This document shows, one piece after another, positions 22,754 through 34,731 of a stretch of DNA of 64,000 nt. The first letter of the stretch is position 1. Each line of letters opens with the position of its first letter. Below the pieces are notes generated by a model. The model was given only the letters and a program-made list of their open reading frames with translations, had not been told where the DNA came from and made no database searches. The translations under genes were made by a program, and so were the position numbers. Origin of the DNA: Viridothelium virens (lineage: Eukaryota > Ascomycota > Dothideomycetes > Trypetheliales > Trypetheliaceae); assembly GCA_010094025.1 (NCBI GenBank), contig ML991838.1, forward strand, positions 62,001-126,000, in the 5' to 3' direction.

Positions 22754-23379
22754 ACATGGAAGATGAGTGGGCCCATCAATTGAATGGTCCTCGTAATCTA
22801 TTGGTATATTAATTTCTCGATTGGAAAACTGTACCGAGGAAATTAAGTGGACGAAAACTTCTCGCAACGCGCCGAGAGAAGATCCGGAAGTCGGGATGAG
22901 AGAGCCAAGCCGCACGGGTCAAGATTTACTGGCCTTCTATGGACTCTCAACTAACAAGGTGATCGGATCAGGGCCGAACTAGATATGCAAGGCACTAGAC
23001 TTTCCTACTGTCTAGACGTGTTGAGCTCGGCGGGATGCACTTCCAGCTGCAACGCGGGGCGAAGCGAGCTCACCGCTATCTAGGATATGTGGCAGGACCC
23101 CTCCAGCTGCCTCCACACAACAATTGCCCACTTTGTTGCATACATCCTTTTTCTCTCACTCTCCAATTCTCACTGAACTTACTTTCACTTGTCTACCTTT
23201 AGTGCTATAACTTTACTTCTCACAACGTTCTCACCAATCTTCGGATACAATCTGCAATTTCCGTGGCCTTATATAGCACCTCAAACCCCGCTTCGAGTAC
23301 CAACTCCACACCTGCTCGGTGACATCACATAATACACATTTCCTCAATTTACAGTATCTTTCCGCACAAGTTGAACAAA
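22754..23379. promoter_or_regulatory. VPS36 3' flank and mannitol-1-phosphate dehydrogenase promoter
   Basis: 626 bp. A TATATAG box at 23270-23276 lies about 104 bp before the start codon, and pyrimidine-rich tracts (TTTTTCTCTCACTCTCC) fill 23145-23220, the usual layout of a strongly expressed fungal promoter. No gene within. Confidence 0.6.
23270..23276 (+). promoter_or_regulatory. TATA box of the mannitol-1-phosphate dehydrogenase gene
   Basis: TATATAG about 104 bp upstream of the ATG at 23380, followed by a CA-rich leader. Position and context fit a core promoter element. Confidence 0.5.
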
Positions 23380-24611
23380 ATGAGCGGTCTGAAGGCAATT
23401 CACTTTGGCGGCGGTAACATCGGTTAGTTACCGAGATCCCATTAATGGGGATCACCTCATGCAATTCACCAATTGCTCACAGTAGGTTAGGTCGTGGCTT
23501 TGTTGCCGAATTCCTATCCAACTCCGGATATGAAGTCGTCTTCATCGATGTTGTGGATTCCCTCATCGAAACTCTTCAAAAGACCCCTTCGTACACCGTC
23601 ACCGAGATTGGCCCTGACGGTGAAAGCAACTTTGAGATCAAAAACTTCCGTGCCATCAACAGCAAACACCACGAGAGCGACGTCGTTGATGAGATTGCTA
23701 CTGCCGACGTCGTAACTTGCGCAGTCGGGCCCAATATTCTCAAGTTCATCGCCCCAGTAATCGGCAAAGGGATCGAAAAGCGAACGGCGAGCAAGCCATT
23801 GTCTGTGATTGCTTGCGAGAATGCGATTGGAGGGACAGACACATTGATGGGCTTCGTCAAGGAGAAATTGAGCGATGAAACCAAGTCAAACTTGCAGGCC
23901 AAAGTCCGCGCCGGCAACAGCGCCATCGACCGTATTGTGCCTTTGCAAGACCCTGATGCGGGGATGAACGTCAAGATTGAGAAGTTCTATGAGTGGTGTG
24001 TCGAGAGCAAGCCTTTCGATGGTGTTGGTACGCCACCCATTAAGGGCGTCCACTTCGTCGAGGACCTGGAGCCGTATATCGAGCGCAAGCTCTTTACCGT
24101 CAACACGTCCCACGCAACAGCGGCCTACCTTGGACACAACTTGGGAAAGAAATACATCCACGAGGCCATGGCTGACAAGTTTATTCACGATGCTGTCCAA
24201 GAAGCCATTTCAGAAACCGCACACCTCATCGTCAACAAGCACGGTATCACTGAAGCTGAGCAAAAGAAATACGTCCAGGACATTGTGACTCGTATCTCAA
24301 ACCCCACGCTTCAAGACGTTGTCGAGCGCGTAGGTCGTGCTCCTCTCCGAAAGTTGTCCCGCAAAGAGCGATTCATCGGTCCCGGTGCGCAGTTGGCCGA
24401 GAAGGGCGATAAGGTTGGAGGTCTTCTGGTCGGTATTGAAGCCGCCTTTCGCTTCCAGAACGTTGAGGGCGATGATGAGAGCAAAGAACTTGCGACAATC
24501 ATGAAGAGCAATGATGCTAAGACGGTTGTGACCAAGGTTTGTGGTCTTGATGAGAGCCACCCGCTCTTCAGCAAGATCGTGCCAATTGTGGAGAAGGTGC
24601 AAAGCGCTTGA
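23380..24611 (+). CDS. mpdA: Mannitol-1-phosphate 5-dehydrogenase
   Basis: Two exons, 23380-23422 and 23491-24611, with a 68-bp intron splitting the dinucleotide-binding motif, give 387 residues, the normal family length. The N-terminus [19 protein letters not shown] is the Rossmann glycine motif (GxGxxG). Further signatures are [46 protein letters not shown] (substrate and catalytic region of the polyol-specific long-chain dehydrogenases) and [12 protein letters not shown]. The enzyme interconverts fructose 6-phosphate and mannitol 1-phosphate with NAD(H) in the cytosol, the entry to mannitol storage and stress protection in filamentous fungi. The TATA box and leader suggest high expression. 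Confidence 0.97.
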
Positions 24612-25200
24612 ATGGCCTCTGCTACCTGAATGAGACACTCATGAGGAATAGGGAAACGACCTGATGATATGCGAGGAAGCTAAAAATTTCTTAATTAGAG
24701 GTCTTGCCGATTGATGAGCCATATAACCGAACGAATATTTCGGTGGCATAGAAACCATGATGTGCACCACAGATTAGCTTACATAGGAAATCCACAAATG
24801 GAACCGTGAACTTGGCAAGCATACCTTAAATATGGCGTAGGACTTCTCGTAATTGTTCGAGCTTAAGGAGGAACATAATTCAGTCTCAAAAAGTGCCGCT
24901 CGTACCTGGATACTTCGAAAATGACGCCATCGGACCCCTGCCAATCCTTTGCGACTTCGGCTGTGGGGGAATCTGAGAAAGACAGCCTAAACCTCCACAC
25001 CGCAACCGTTTTGTTCCTGCAGTAAACCCTACCCGAAACAATCATGAGTCGGTGACTCATTGTCGTTCTACTAAAATAACGTCCTCGCTCAGATCTGTAT
25101 CCTTTCACAGTCACGTCGCAACACGGACATAATCTTGGAAAAGAAGCCGTGGACGACACCCTCGACCGATTTACTTCGCTTCTCCAATTCTCTGAACGCC
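24612..25200. other. Intergenic, promoter of cystathionine beta-lyase
   Basis: 589 bp between two genes on the same strand. A leftward open frame over 24863-25318 overlaps the next coding exon and has no signature. An in-frame ATG at 25135 could extend the next gene by 22 residues, but its sequence is not family-like. TGAGTCA-like elements (TGAGTCGGTGACTCATTG near 25043-25060) resemble bZIP (GCN4/CpcA) sites, which fits an amino-acid biosynthetic gene. Confidence 0.5.
25043..25060. promoter_or_regulatory. Paired GCN4/CpcA-like bZIP sites
   Basis: The sequence ATGAGTCGGTGACTCATT is an imperfect palindrome carrying a reverse TGACTCA and a near-match TGAGTCG. TGACTCA is the known GCN4/CpcA general amino-acid control element. 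It lies about 150 bp upstream of the cystathionine beta-lyase start, so it is a plausible control site. Confidence 0.5.
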
Positions 25201-26752
25201 ATGTCAGCTCCAGGCAAAGAAGGCTCTCAAGGGTCTGCCAATAGCATTGGCAAAGCTCTGCACTCTCTTGACCTTGACGGTCATCAGCTTCCCCCTTCTC
25301 CGGCGCCTTCAAGTCCACGTAATGGAAGGAAATACGCCCTTGCCACAGAATTAGTCTTCACAGAGACTGGTGATCAACATGGCGCCAGCAGCGTGCCTAT
25401 ATATCAGGTTTGCCTCTACCAGTCTTAGCGAATGATCTCCCTTCGGACGAAAATGTGTCTATCTACCACCAAAACCTGTCAATGGATCGTTACATTTACA
25501 AAGCTGATATATTTCTTGTCCAGTCCGCAACCTTCAAATCTACCACAGCAAACGCTACGAGTGAATATGATTACTCACGTTCCGGAAATCCAACAAGAAC
25601 ACATCTTGAGCGCCATGTCGCAAAGATCATGAATGCGTCTCGCGCCCTAGTCACCACTTCCGGCATGGCAGCCATGGACCTCATCTGCCGGCTCCTGCGT
25701 CCAGGAGATGAGGTCATCACGGGAGATGATCTCTACGGCGGCACAAACAGACTGCTGAAGCATTTGAGCACGAACGCGGGGATCGTAGTCCACCACGTGA
25801 ACACCACAGATGTGGATACGGTAAAGCGAGTCATCTCCAACAAAACCGCCATGTGTCTCCTCGAAACACCCACGAACCCCCTTATCAAGATCGTCGACAT
25901 CCGCGAAATCAGCCGATCAGTCAAAGCGGCGGCGCCGAATGCTCTGATCGTTGTTGACAACACCATGCTCTCTCCCTACCTCCAAAACCCGCTCGATCTC
26001 GGCGCCGACATCGTCTATGAGAGCGGGACGAAGTACCTCTCGGGACACCACGACGTCATGGCGGGTGTGGTGGGCGTCAATGATAAGGTGTTAGGAGAGA
26101 AGCTCTATTCTATGGTGAATTCGACCGGATGTGGACTCAGTCCGATGGACTCGTTTCTCCTCATCAGAGGTATCAAGACGCTGGCTGTGCGTATGGAAAA
26201 ACAGCAGGCGAATGCGGCGCACATTGCCTCGTTCCTCGAATCTCATGGATTCCGTGTTCGCTATCCAGGCTTGAGATCTCACCCGCAGTATGATCTTCAT
26301 TGTAGTATGGCACGTGGTGCTGGTGCTGTCCTGTCCTTTGAGACGGGCGACGTTGCGCTAAGCCAACGTATCGTGGAGAGTACGAGACTGTGGGGTATCA
26401 GTGTATCGTTTGGATGTGTGAACAGTCTGATTAGTATGCCCTGTCAGATGAGTCATGCAAGCATTGATGCAAAGGTACGGAAGGAGAGAGGTCTGAAAGA
26501 GGATGTGATTCGGTTGTGTGTAGGTATTGAAGATGTGGAAGATCTCACTGAGGATTTGAGCCGCGCTGTGAGTCTTCACCATTTCTTCGCACCCATTGGA
26601 TAGTGATGCTAATTGAGGTCTAGTTGGTACAAGCTGGTGCTGTCACAATTACTACAGATGGATTCCATGCAATCGGTGGCGGTCAGACTGTCGGCAATGG
26701 AGAGCTGAACGAACAACCTGAGACTAGTGGGAGCAGTGGGACAGAGGATTGA
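25201..26752 (+). CDS. Cystathionine beta-lyase (PLP enzyme, transsulfuration)
   Basis: Three exons, 25201-25407, 25524-26567 and 26624-26752, give 459 residues, all phases closing (introns 116 and 56 bp). The fold-type I Cys/Met-metabolism signatures are YDYSRSGNPTRTHLE, VTTSGMAAMDLICRLLRPGD, GDDLYGGTNRLL, CLLETPTNPLIKIVDI, VVDNTMLSPYLQNPLDLGAD and the PLP site SGTKYLSGHHDVMAG with Lys239 as Schiff-base lysine. Closest by eye is STR3/metG, which splits cystathionine to homocysteine, pyruvate and ammonia in methionine synthesis; cystathionine gamma-synthase and gamma-lyase share the fold but differ in the region after the lysine. The C-terminus (SSGTED) has no peroxisomal signal, unlike yeast Str3. 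Confidence 0.9.
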
Positions 26753-27955
26753 TCTTCTAAAAAATGAAAAAAAAAGAGGAAAATTTTGAAATCACGGTTA
26801 GGAGTTTCTGCGTCGGCTCTTTTGCGTGCGCTTTGGTCGCATATAGCATGGCATCATGATCCCTTGCAAAAAAGCTGTTCAGAGTCAATTTGATTGGAGA
26901 TCTAGAGAACGTGATACGAAAGTAATCCCAGTTCGTCAAGAGATTTTCGTGAGTAAAAGAACCTAGCAGCCTGATCAAACGTAGCTAGTATTGTTGCTCA
27001 ACGGCAGCCATAATTTCAAAGATTCAACGTCCAAATTTTCATTAATTTTTATAACTCCGACACTACTCTTTTCATTCTAAGGCCAATCCCACCAGGCAAG
27101 ATCCTCTTGCACCCCTGCAATGCCCAGAGGAATGGTTAAGCTCACGCTCAAAAGTCCTGCTAACACATCCTTAATGAGAGAAACACTTTGATAGACATAT
27201 TTGCACAGGCAAAGTCGCTTCAGGAACTGTCAAAGCTCCCTGATATAAGGGTTAGGCTTTAAATAAATGCCACGAAAGAACTCAGTGTGGACACGGAGGG
27301 AGCCTAGAAGTGAGAAGGTCGCATTGATGATGCTGATAATATGGCTGGGTATATCAGTGTTGTTGGAATCGATCGAGAATTGGAAAAGGATATTGGAAGA
27401 GGGGACAATAATGGTGAAGAGAGTAGGGGTTTGAGCAGAGCAAATGAGCAGAAGAACACTAAATCCTACCGTAATATCTCCAGGCCGATGGAAATCATAA
27501 ACATAAAATATTTTAATGGAGATGTAAAGTTTACCAGTCGTATAAAGAGATATTCAAGGTTTCTATTTTGCCGAGCGAATATGTGAAGTGCCCCAAATGG
27601 CCGAGAACCACGTATTCCTAGATTTGAATACTAGAATCGTGCTATCAAATAAATTTTTGAATTTAATCGACGCTGCTGCACAAAGACTCGAAGCTTTAGG
27701 ACCTGGAGTAAACAGACGTACGGAGTATCAATGCACAAACCAAACGTGGTGCAGAGTACTCCGTACGACGTAAGTAGAGCTGGGTCTGTGGTAAGCCAAT
27801 CAGACTACATCCCTACAAACCCCAGGCCACTTTGCCCTTTCAACAAGACCCTCATCCCTCTTTATCCAGGTTTCGTTTCCAACACAAACTTTTGACCACT
27901 TTTCGCCTCGACCCCCATTCCACTCGTACCTCCAATAAGCCATCGATTTTTCAAC
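26753..27955. other. AT-richer intergenic region upstream of GLO3
   Basis: 1.2 kb. The part 26750-27680 is visibly A/T-rich with no supported frame and may be decayed repeat sequence. An 11-bp-arm inverted repeat lies at 27717-27767, about 190 bp before the GLO3 start. Confidence 0.5.
27717..27767. repeat. Inverted repeat with CGTACGGAGTA arms
   Basis: Arms CGTACGGAGTA (27717-27727) and TACTCCGTACG (27757-27767) are perfect inverted copies separated by 29 bp. The core TACGGAGTA also occurs near 16534 and, reversed, near 17166. Confidence 0.75.
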
Positions 27956-29828
27956 ATGGCTCTCGCGACTAAGACGCAGTCGCAAGAGATATTCGCAAAA
28001 CTGCGATCAAAACCCGCGAATAAGGTGAGCATTGCAGGCGCTTTCTTCCAATGTCTCACTTCTGACGCTTTTCCAGATATGCTTCGATTGCGGCGCCAAA
28101 AATCCCACATGGTCGTCCGTACCGTTTGGGATCTATCTTTGCCTCGACTGCTCCGCTAACCATCGTAACCTCGGCGTACACATCTCCTTTGTTCGTTCGA
28201 CAAACCTCGATAGTAAGAAAATATTGGGCTTTCCCCAAACACTAGGCAGCTAATAGTTCTCGCTCAGTATGGCAATGGGATCAACTACGGATCATGAAAG
28301 TCGGCGGCAACGAATCGGCAACCAAATACTTCCAATCCCACGGGGGCTCTGCCGCTCTTGCCAGCAAAGACCCAAAGCAAAAATACGAGTCCAACGCCGC
28401 CAAGAAATACAAAGAGGAACTCAGTCGACGAGTGGCTGCTGACACCAAGCTGTACGCATCTGTCCCCTGCACCCCCATCCCACGCACCCCCTAACCCCTT
28501 CGCTTCCAGCAACCCCGACGAAGTCATCATCACCGACGCCCCCGAAGCCGACACCTCCGGCACCTCCACGCCCGCCGGCGAGCCCACCGACGACGACTTC
28601 TTCTCCTCCTGGGACAAACCCAGCATCAAACGCCCCAGCAACCCCCCCTCCCGCGCCGGCACGCCCTCCAACGCCACCAACCGCACCGCCTCGCCCTTCC
28701 TCAACCCGAACGCGAACGGCAGCAGCAACGGCGCCGCCACCGCCCGCCCCAAATCCCCACTACTCTCCTCCACCTCCGCCACCGACGCGAATCGCGACGC
28801 CGCTGCCCCCGCCGCCCCCTCCGCTTCCCGCACAACCTCCAGCTCTGCTATCCGCAGCAGCAGGCCCGGCGGAGGCGTCGGCGGCAGTGTTAGCGGCAGC
28901 GGTGCGGTGAAGAAGACGTCTGTCCTCGGAGGGGGCGCGAAGAAGAAAGGCTTGGGCGCTAAGAAGATCGTTGGTAGTAGCGGTGGCGCGGGTGGCGCGG
29001 GGGCTGGGGGCGCGGAGCTGGATTTTGAGGAGGCGGAGAGGAGGGCGAGGGAGGAGGCGGACCGCATTCAGAAGTTGGGGTATGATCCTGATGCTGAGGA
29101 GGAGCTGCAGAAGCAGCAGTCGTCGGTGGGAGCGGGAGGGGTGGCGGGAGAGGCGCAGAGTAAGGCTGGGCAGGCGAGTGAGCAGGGGGCGAAGATTGTG
29201 AGTCCGACGCCGATTTCGCCGGCAAGGGCGGGGGCGAGGGGGAGTGCGGAGGTGGACAAGTTGGGATTGGGGGTGGGAAGACTGGGGTTTGGTCAGATTG
29301 GGGGAGGTGCGAAGACGGCTTCGACGTCGGCGGCCGCAGCGCCGAAGAAGATGGGTTTCGGGAGTGTGGGGGGAACGAAATCTGCTGCGCAAGGTATGCC
29401 CTTTTTTGCTTGGCTGTTTCTTTGTTGAGATTGAGCTGTGCGATGCGGTTGTGAAGGGATGGGCTGACTCGGTGTTCGTGATAGACGACTCCGAACGCTA
29501 CGCACGCGACAAATTCGGTACCCAGAAAGGCATTTCATCAGACGAGTTCTTCGGCCGCAACAACTACGATCCTGCTGCTCAAGCTGAAGCCAAGACGCGC
29601 TTGACAGGTTTCGAGGGCGCAACATCCATCTCGTCAAACGCGTACTTTGGACGGCCGGAAGATGAAGAGGGCGGTGCCGAAGGGTATGGTGATCTGGAGG
29701 GTGCAGCAAGAGATTTCGTGAGAAAATTTGGAGTTACGGCTGGAGATGATCTAGAGAACTTGACACATTTGTTAGGAGAGGGAGCGTCCAGATTGCAAGG
29801 AGCTATCAGAAACTATCTAAATAGCTAG
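27956..29828 (+). CDS. GLO3: ArfGAP, Glo3/ArfGAP2-3 type
   Basis: Five exons: 27956-28024, 28077-28212, 28268-28451, 28510-29393 and 29485-29828, closing to 538 residues. The ArfGAP zinc finger is Cys25-x2-Cys28-x16-Cys45-x2-Cys48 ([14 protein letters not shown] ... IYLCLDC), with the arginine finger at Arg53 in [20 protein letters not shown]. Then comes [18 protein letters not shown]. The middle is long and Pro/Ser/Gly/Ala-rich, and the C-terminal half has the Glo3-motif-like blocks [38 protein letters not shown] and an amphipathic end ([20 protein letters not shown]). Glo3 stimulates GTP hydrolysis by Arf1 on COPI vesicles in Golgi-to-ER transport. The low-complexity centre is GC-rich compared with the ends. 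Confidence 0.95.
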
Positions 29829-30166
29829 AATGGCGGTCACAGGGAAGTCGATTGCGGGAGAGTGTTCGAGAAATAGACTCATGCAGAAGCTATGCGACAC
29901 TTCAAGACAAATGTGATGACAGGATGAGAAAACCAGTAGCTGGCGTCGGGGATCGCGTGGTTGGGGCTTTTGCGTCTATTGGATGGGAGGCGGTACGTGT
30001 AGCATGTTTATTGCTAAGATGACGTTAATTTCAACGGCTCATTCTGTGCAATAGCTTTCTTCTTGCATCCATAGAGTAGGGTAGCTCGTAATCAAGTCTC
30101 TTCACGATATCTGCTTCTATGTACGCCAAAGATAGTTCAAAATAAGAACAGTTGCCCAGCAGGCTT
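29829..30166. other. Convergent intergenic region
   Basis: 338 bp between converging GLO3 and the glycerate-kinase-like gene. It presumably holds both 3' UTRs; no other signal was seen. Confidence 0.5.
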
Positions 30167-31535
30167 TTACAACGTCTCCACCGTCTTTACTTTCCGATCT
30201 TGGCCAACAACTAATCGCAACTGCCTTCCTTTCTCCTTGAAAATCCCCTCCCGTAAGGTATCAGTGTAAAGCTCATAAGCCGGATAATCTATGTCTTTAG
30301 TCAGTTCTCATGGATGTCTACCTCAACACATCAAGGAAGTACTGACAGCCATTCACAAACTCTACGACCCCTTCATCACTCATGCCACTCCCCTTCTCTG
30401 CTCTCATCTTCGCTTCCTGCTCCAATCGCCATCGATACACAAATTGCGTATCCTCAGCATCAATGTGGATAAATGCATCCAGCATATCGGTCAAGCCATC
30501 ATAACCTCGCAGCCTCTCGTTCACAAAGGCTACATGCGACAACTCGTGCTTGCCTAGACGTCCCTGATAATCCGATGATCGCGCTGCTTCGACGGCTGAG
30601 CTCCACTTGGATTCCAGCGCGGAGGACGACAGAGCGCGGAAGCCGACGCACCAACCTTCGAAGATCACGACAGAGATGGATGATGTGCCAGGCGTATTGA
30701 CGGTTTCCCAGGTCGGTTCTGGGGCGCGATCGCCTTGGCCGTTGAATGCGGATTTGTCGTAGGCCGGGATTTTAGTAGGGTTGCGGTTCTTGAGAGAAGA
30801 GAAAAGAGAGATGCCGAGTTGGAGATCATGGGTGCCTGGTTCGCCGCGGTGTTGGATCAGAGGGTTGTCTGGGGAGAGAGGATTAGACTTTCATAAAGCG
30901 GTACATCATTTAGGAGTCTAGACTAGCATAGCTGAGTGAAGGAAAGGGGAGAGTAGGTAAAGTACCGGGATTTGACCGCGCCAGGGCTACTTGATCGGCA
31001 TGGGTTAGATAGATATCATCAATGGAAAGTATAGCTGTGCGCAAATTATAGGGAGGAGAAGTTAAGGTTTTGTGGAGTGTTGAAACCTACATAAGGGGAC
31101 CAGTCAGATTGTAGTCTAGTTGTACAGGTGCTACATCTCGAGAACCACATGAGGACAAAGTAACGAAAGGCTATGGAGAGGTGCATTCACGAAGTATGAA
31201 AAATATTGCGTGGATTATTTCATATCGATACGATTTTTTGCAGAAGCCCAGTAAGATTCCGGTCAACATGGTCATATCATCTCATTGAAATTCAAGCGCT
31301 GCTCAAGAAAGTCACGCGAAAGTCCACCTTGAAGCCGGGAATAAGATCTGAGTTTTACAGTAAACAAAGAAACCAGGCGACTTGCCAATGTCGTTTTCCC
31401 CGCACCTTGGACCCCATTCAAACCGAGAAAGAAAGGAGAATCTTCTCCATCTGGATGACTGCTCTTGTGCTGGTCAAGACATTTCAGAATAAAAGGAATG
31501 CAATGGTCCGACTTGTCATCGACAATAACAGACAT
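30167..31535 (-). CDS. Glycerate-kinase-like P-loop kinase (Tda10/YGR205W family)
   Basis: Four exons: 31535-31359, 31086-30966, 30868-30347 and 30288-30167. Together they give 313 residues with all phases closing. The first intron is long for this window (272 bp). The Walker A motif is GLNGVQGAGKTTLASRL. Further family blocks are RTAILSIDDIYLTHADQVAL, NPLIQHRGEPGTHDLQLGIS, PAYDKSAFNGQGDR, VIFEGWCVGF, FVNERLRGYDGLTDMLDAFI, KMRAEKGSGMSDEGVVEFVN and, after the last intron, GYYPAYELYTDTLREGIF. These match yeast Tda10 and plant D-glycerate 3-kinase. The plant enzyme phosphorylates glycerate in photorespiration; the fungal substrate is not established, so a small-molecule kinase is the safe call. 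Confidence 0.92.
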
Positions 31536-31738
31536 GGTGTTCTAGAATGCCCATTGCATGTGAAAGAGTGACGACACTTGTTCCCGCCGTACCCCGGCCG
31601 CTTGACGGAGCAGAGGAACCGAGGTCCTTTCGGCTTGGCCGATGTGCATTCTCGTCTTCACGACCTATGCCTTTCCTACTCTCATTTCTTTCTTGACCTT
31701 GCATTTCTCTAATAGCTCCATATCCACTCTCTTCAAAG
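31536..31738. promoter_or_regulatory. Short divergent promoter between the glycerate-kinase-like gene and FOX2
   Basis: Only 203 bp separate the two head-to-head start codons, so core promoters must be shared or overlap. It contains CCCCGG near 31593 and pyrimidine-rich sequence before the FOX2 start. No fatty-acid element (CCTCGG) was seen in this short stretch. Confidence 0.55.
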
Positions 31739-34731
31739 ATGGGCGACCAACTCCGATTCGATGGCCAAACCGTCGTGGTCACGGGTGCAGGTGGGGGTTT
31801 GGGCAAAGCATACGCCACCTTCTTTGGCTCGAGGGGAGCAAACATAGTAGTCAATGACCTGGGAGGAAGCTTTAAAGGCGAAGGGAAATCCACAAAGGTA
31901 CTCAATTACCTCCTGAAGCCTCTGATTCCTCCAACTTGCTAAGACGCCTGCCATTTAGGCCGCGGATGTCGTTGTCGACGAGATCAAATCCAAAGGTGGT
32001 AAGGCCGTTGCAAACTACGACAGCGTCGAGAATGGAGATGCAATCATCGAGACAGCCATTAAGAACTTTGGCCGGATAGATGTTTTGATCAACAATGCCG
32101 GCATCCTTCGGGATGTTAGCTTCAAGAACATGACCGATGCCGATTGGGACCTCATAATGAAGGTGCATGTGAAGGGTGCATACAAGGTCTGTTAGACACG
32201 GAATTGGATGAAGCACTTGGACTGATGGAACCTTAGTGTGCAAGGGCAGCATGGCCACATTTCAGAAAGCAAAAGTATGGCCGGCTCATTAGCACCGCAT
32301 CTGCTGCTGGTCTCTTCGGAAGCTTTGGACAGTGCAACTACTCTGGTATGCTCATTCTAGTCTGGAACACGTGCAGTCATGAATTATACTGACCATTCGA
32401 AGCCGCAAAGCTCTCACAGGTCGGCTTCACGGAAACACTGGCAAAGGAAGGCGCAAAGTACAATATTCTCTGCAATACAATCGCCCCAATTGCAGCGAGC
32501 CGAATGACGTCGACGGTCATGCCTCCTGACGTGCTTGAGAACTTGAAGCCTGACTGGGTTGTTCCTCTCGTCGCTGTACTCGCCCACTCTTCAAATACAT
32601 CCGAAACTGGAGGAATCTTTGAGGTCGGTGGAGGTCACGTTGCAAAGTTACGGTGGGAACGTGCTAAGGGCGCTCTACTCCGGGCTGACGATAGCTTGAC
32701 TCCGGGTGCAATCCTTTCAAAATGGGAAAATGTTCGAGACTTTTCGCAACCCGAGCACGCCTCTGGGGTTGCAGACTTCCTGGATTTGCTAGAACAGGCC
32801 CAGAAACTGCCACGAAATCCTCCCGGCGAGAAGATTGACTTCAAGGGTAAAGTCGTTCTGATTACCGGTGCAGGTGGAGGGTGAGTCTAAACAATGCTTT
32901 GAATGTGATGTGTACTAATTTCGACGAAGCCTCGGCCGCGCTTATGCCCTCCAGTTCGGCAAGCTTGAAGCGAAAGTAGTTGTCAATGATCTTGTCAATC
33001 CTGACACTGTTGTACAAGAGATTCAAAAGACGGGCGGTGAAGCCGTTGGCAATAAGGCATCTGCAGAGGATGGTGACGCTGTTGTCAAGGGAGCCATTGA
33101 CGCCTACGGTCGTGTCGACATAGTCATCAATAACGCAGGCATTCTGCGCGACAAGGCCTTTGCAAACATGGAAGACAAGCAATTCGACCAAGTTCTTGCA
33201 GTACATCTCCGAGGCACGTACAAGGTCACAAAGGCGGCATGGCCATACTTCCTAAAGCAAAAATATGGCCGAGTCGTCAATACCACCAGCACAAGCGGTA
33301 TCTACGGCAACTTTGGCCAGGCTAATTACGCCGCTGCAAAATGCGGCATTCTTGGATTCTCACGTGCTCTTGCGCGTGAAGGCGCGAAGTACAACATCTA
33401 CGTCAACACCATCGCACCCAACGCTGGTACGAATATGACTCGAAGTATCATGCCTGAAGAGATGGTCCAAGCATTCAAGCCCGATTATGTTGCTCCGCTT
33501 GTCCTCCTACTTTGCTCTGACAAGGTGCCAGACCCACCTACAGGCCAATTGTTCGAAGTTGGCTGCGGCTGGCAGACGCAGACGCGATGGCAACGTACAG
33601 GAGGCCATGGTTTCCCAGTCGATGTTTCTCTAACGCCGGAAGAGGTCCTCAAGGTCTGGGATCGCATCGTCAACTTCGATGATGGCCGTGCCGACCACCC
33701 TGAGAGCGGACAAGACGGTCTCAAATCCATCATGGCTAACTTCGAGAACCGTGCTAGCGGAAGCTCAGACGGTAATAGCGGAGACTCGGAATATCTCCAA
33801 GCCATCGAGAAAGCCAAGCAAGCCAAAGCGGAAGGCACACCCTTCAACTACGACGAGAAGGATGTCATCCTATACAGTAAGCTTCTTCTCCCCACCCAGC
33901 CAACCCACAAATCTCCAAATCACTAACTCCATCCCCCAAGACCTCGGCGTCGGCGCCAAACGCACCGACCTCCCCCTCGTCTACGAAAACCACGACGCCT
34001 TCTCCGTCCTCCCCACCTTCGGCGTGATCCCCCCCTTCAACGCCACCGCCCCCTTCTCCCTCTCTGACCTCGTCCCCAACTTCAGCCCCATGATGCTGCT
34101 GCACGGCGAGCAATACCTTGAGCTGCGACAATTCCCCGTGCCGACCGAAGCGCAGCTAGTCTCATATCCGCACCTAGTCGAGGTGGTCGACAAGGGCAAC
34201 GCCGGCATCGTGGTCACGGGCTCCGTGACCAAGGACGCGCGGACCGGGAACGAGGTCTTCTACAACGAGAGTACCGTGTTCATTCGGGGTGCCGGCGGCT
34301 TTGGCGGCGCGAAGAAAGGGGCGAGTCGGGGGGCGGCGACGGCGGTGCATAAGCCGCCGCAGCGGGCGCCGGATGCGGTGGTGGAGGAGAGGACGACGGA
34401 GGAGCAGGCGGCGGTGTATCGGCTCTCGGGGGATCGTAATCCCTTGCATATTGATCCGGAGTTTAGTAAGGTGGGTGGGTTCAAGACGCCGATTCTGCAT
34501 GGGCTGTGCTTCTTTGGTATCTCGGGGAAGCATGTCCTCCAGACGTATGGCATGTTCCGGAATATCAAGGTGCGGTTTGCGGGTACGGTGCTGCCGGGCC
34601 AGACGCTCAGGACGGAGATGTGGAAGGAGGGGAGGACCGTTGTTTTCCAGACGAAGGTCGTGGAGACGGGGAAGCTGTGTATCGCAGGGGCGGGAGCAGA
34701 GTTAGTAGAAGAAGCAAAGGGGAAGTTATGA
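31739..34731 (+). CDS. FOX2: Peroxisomal multifunctional beta-oxidation enzyme (hydratase-2 / 3-hydroxyacyl-CoA dehydrogenase)
   Basis: Six exons: 31739-31897, 31959-32186, 32237-32345, 32403-32880, 32930-33876 and 33941-34731. They give 903 residues, the normal length. Two tandem short-chain dehydrogenase domains come first (about 1-300 and 310-600), each with its glycine motif ([24 protein letters not shown]), NNAGILRD and a YxxxK active site ([18 protein letters not shown]). The C-terminal MaoC-like 2-enoyl-CoA hydratase-2 domain has [20 protein letters not shown] and [19 protein letters not shown]. The enzyme hydrates trans-2-enoyl-CoA to the R-hydroxyacyl-CoA and oxidises it, inside peroxisomes. 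The final tripeptide is Gly-Lys-Leu, not the canonical Ser-Lys-Leu targeting signal. Confidence 0.96.

Noticed and set aside
28760-29392. Arg/Leu-rich leftward open frame opposite GLO3
   Set aside because: Mirror of the GC-rich, Gly/Ala-coding middle of GLO3, with no domain of its own.
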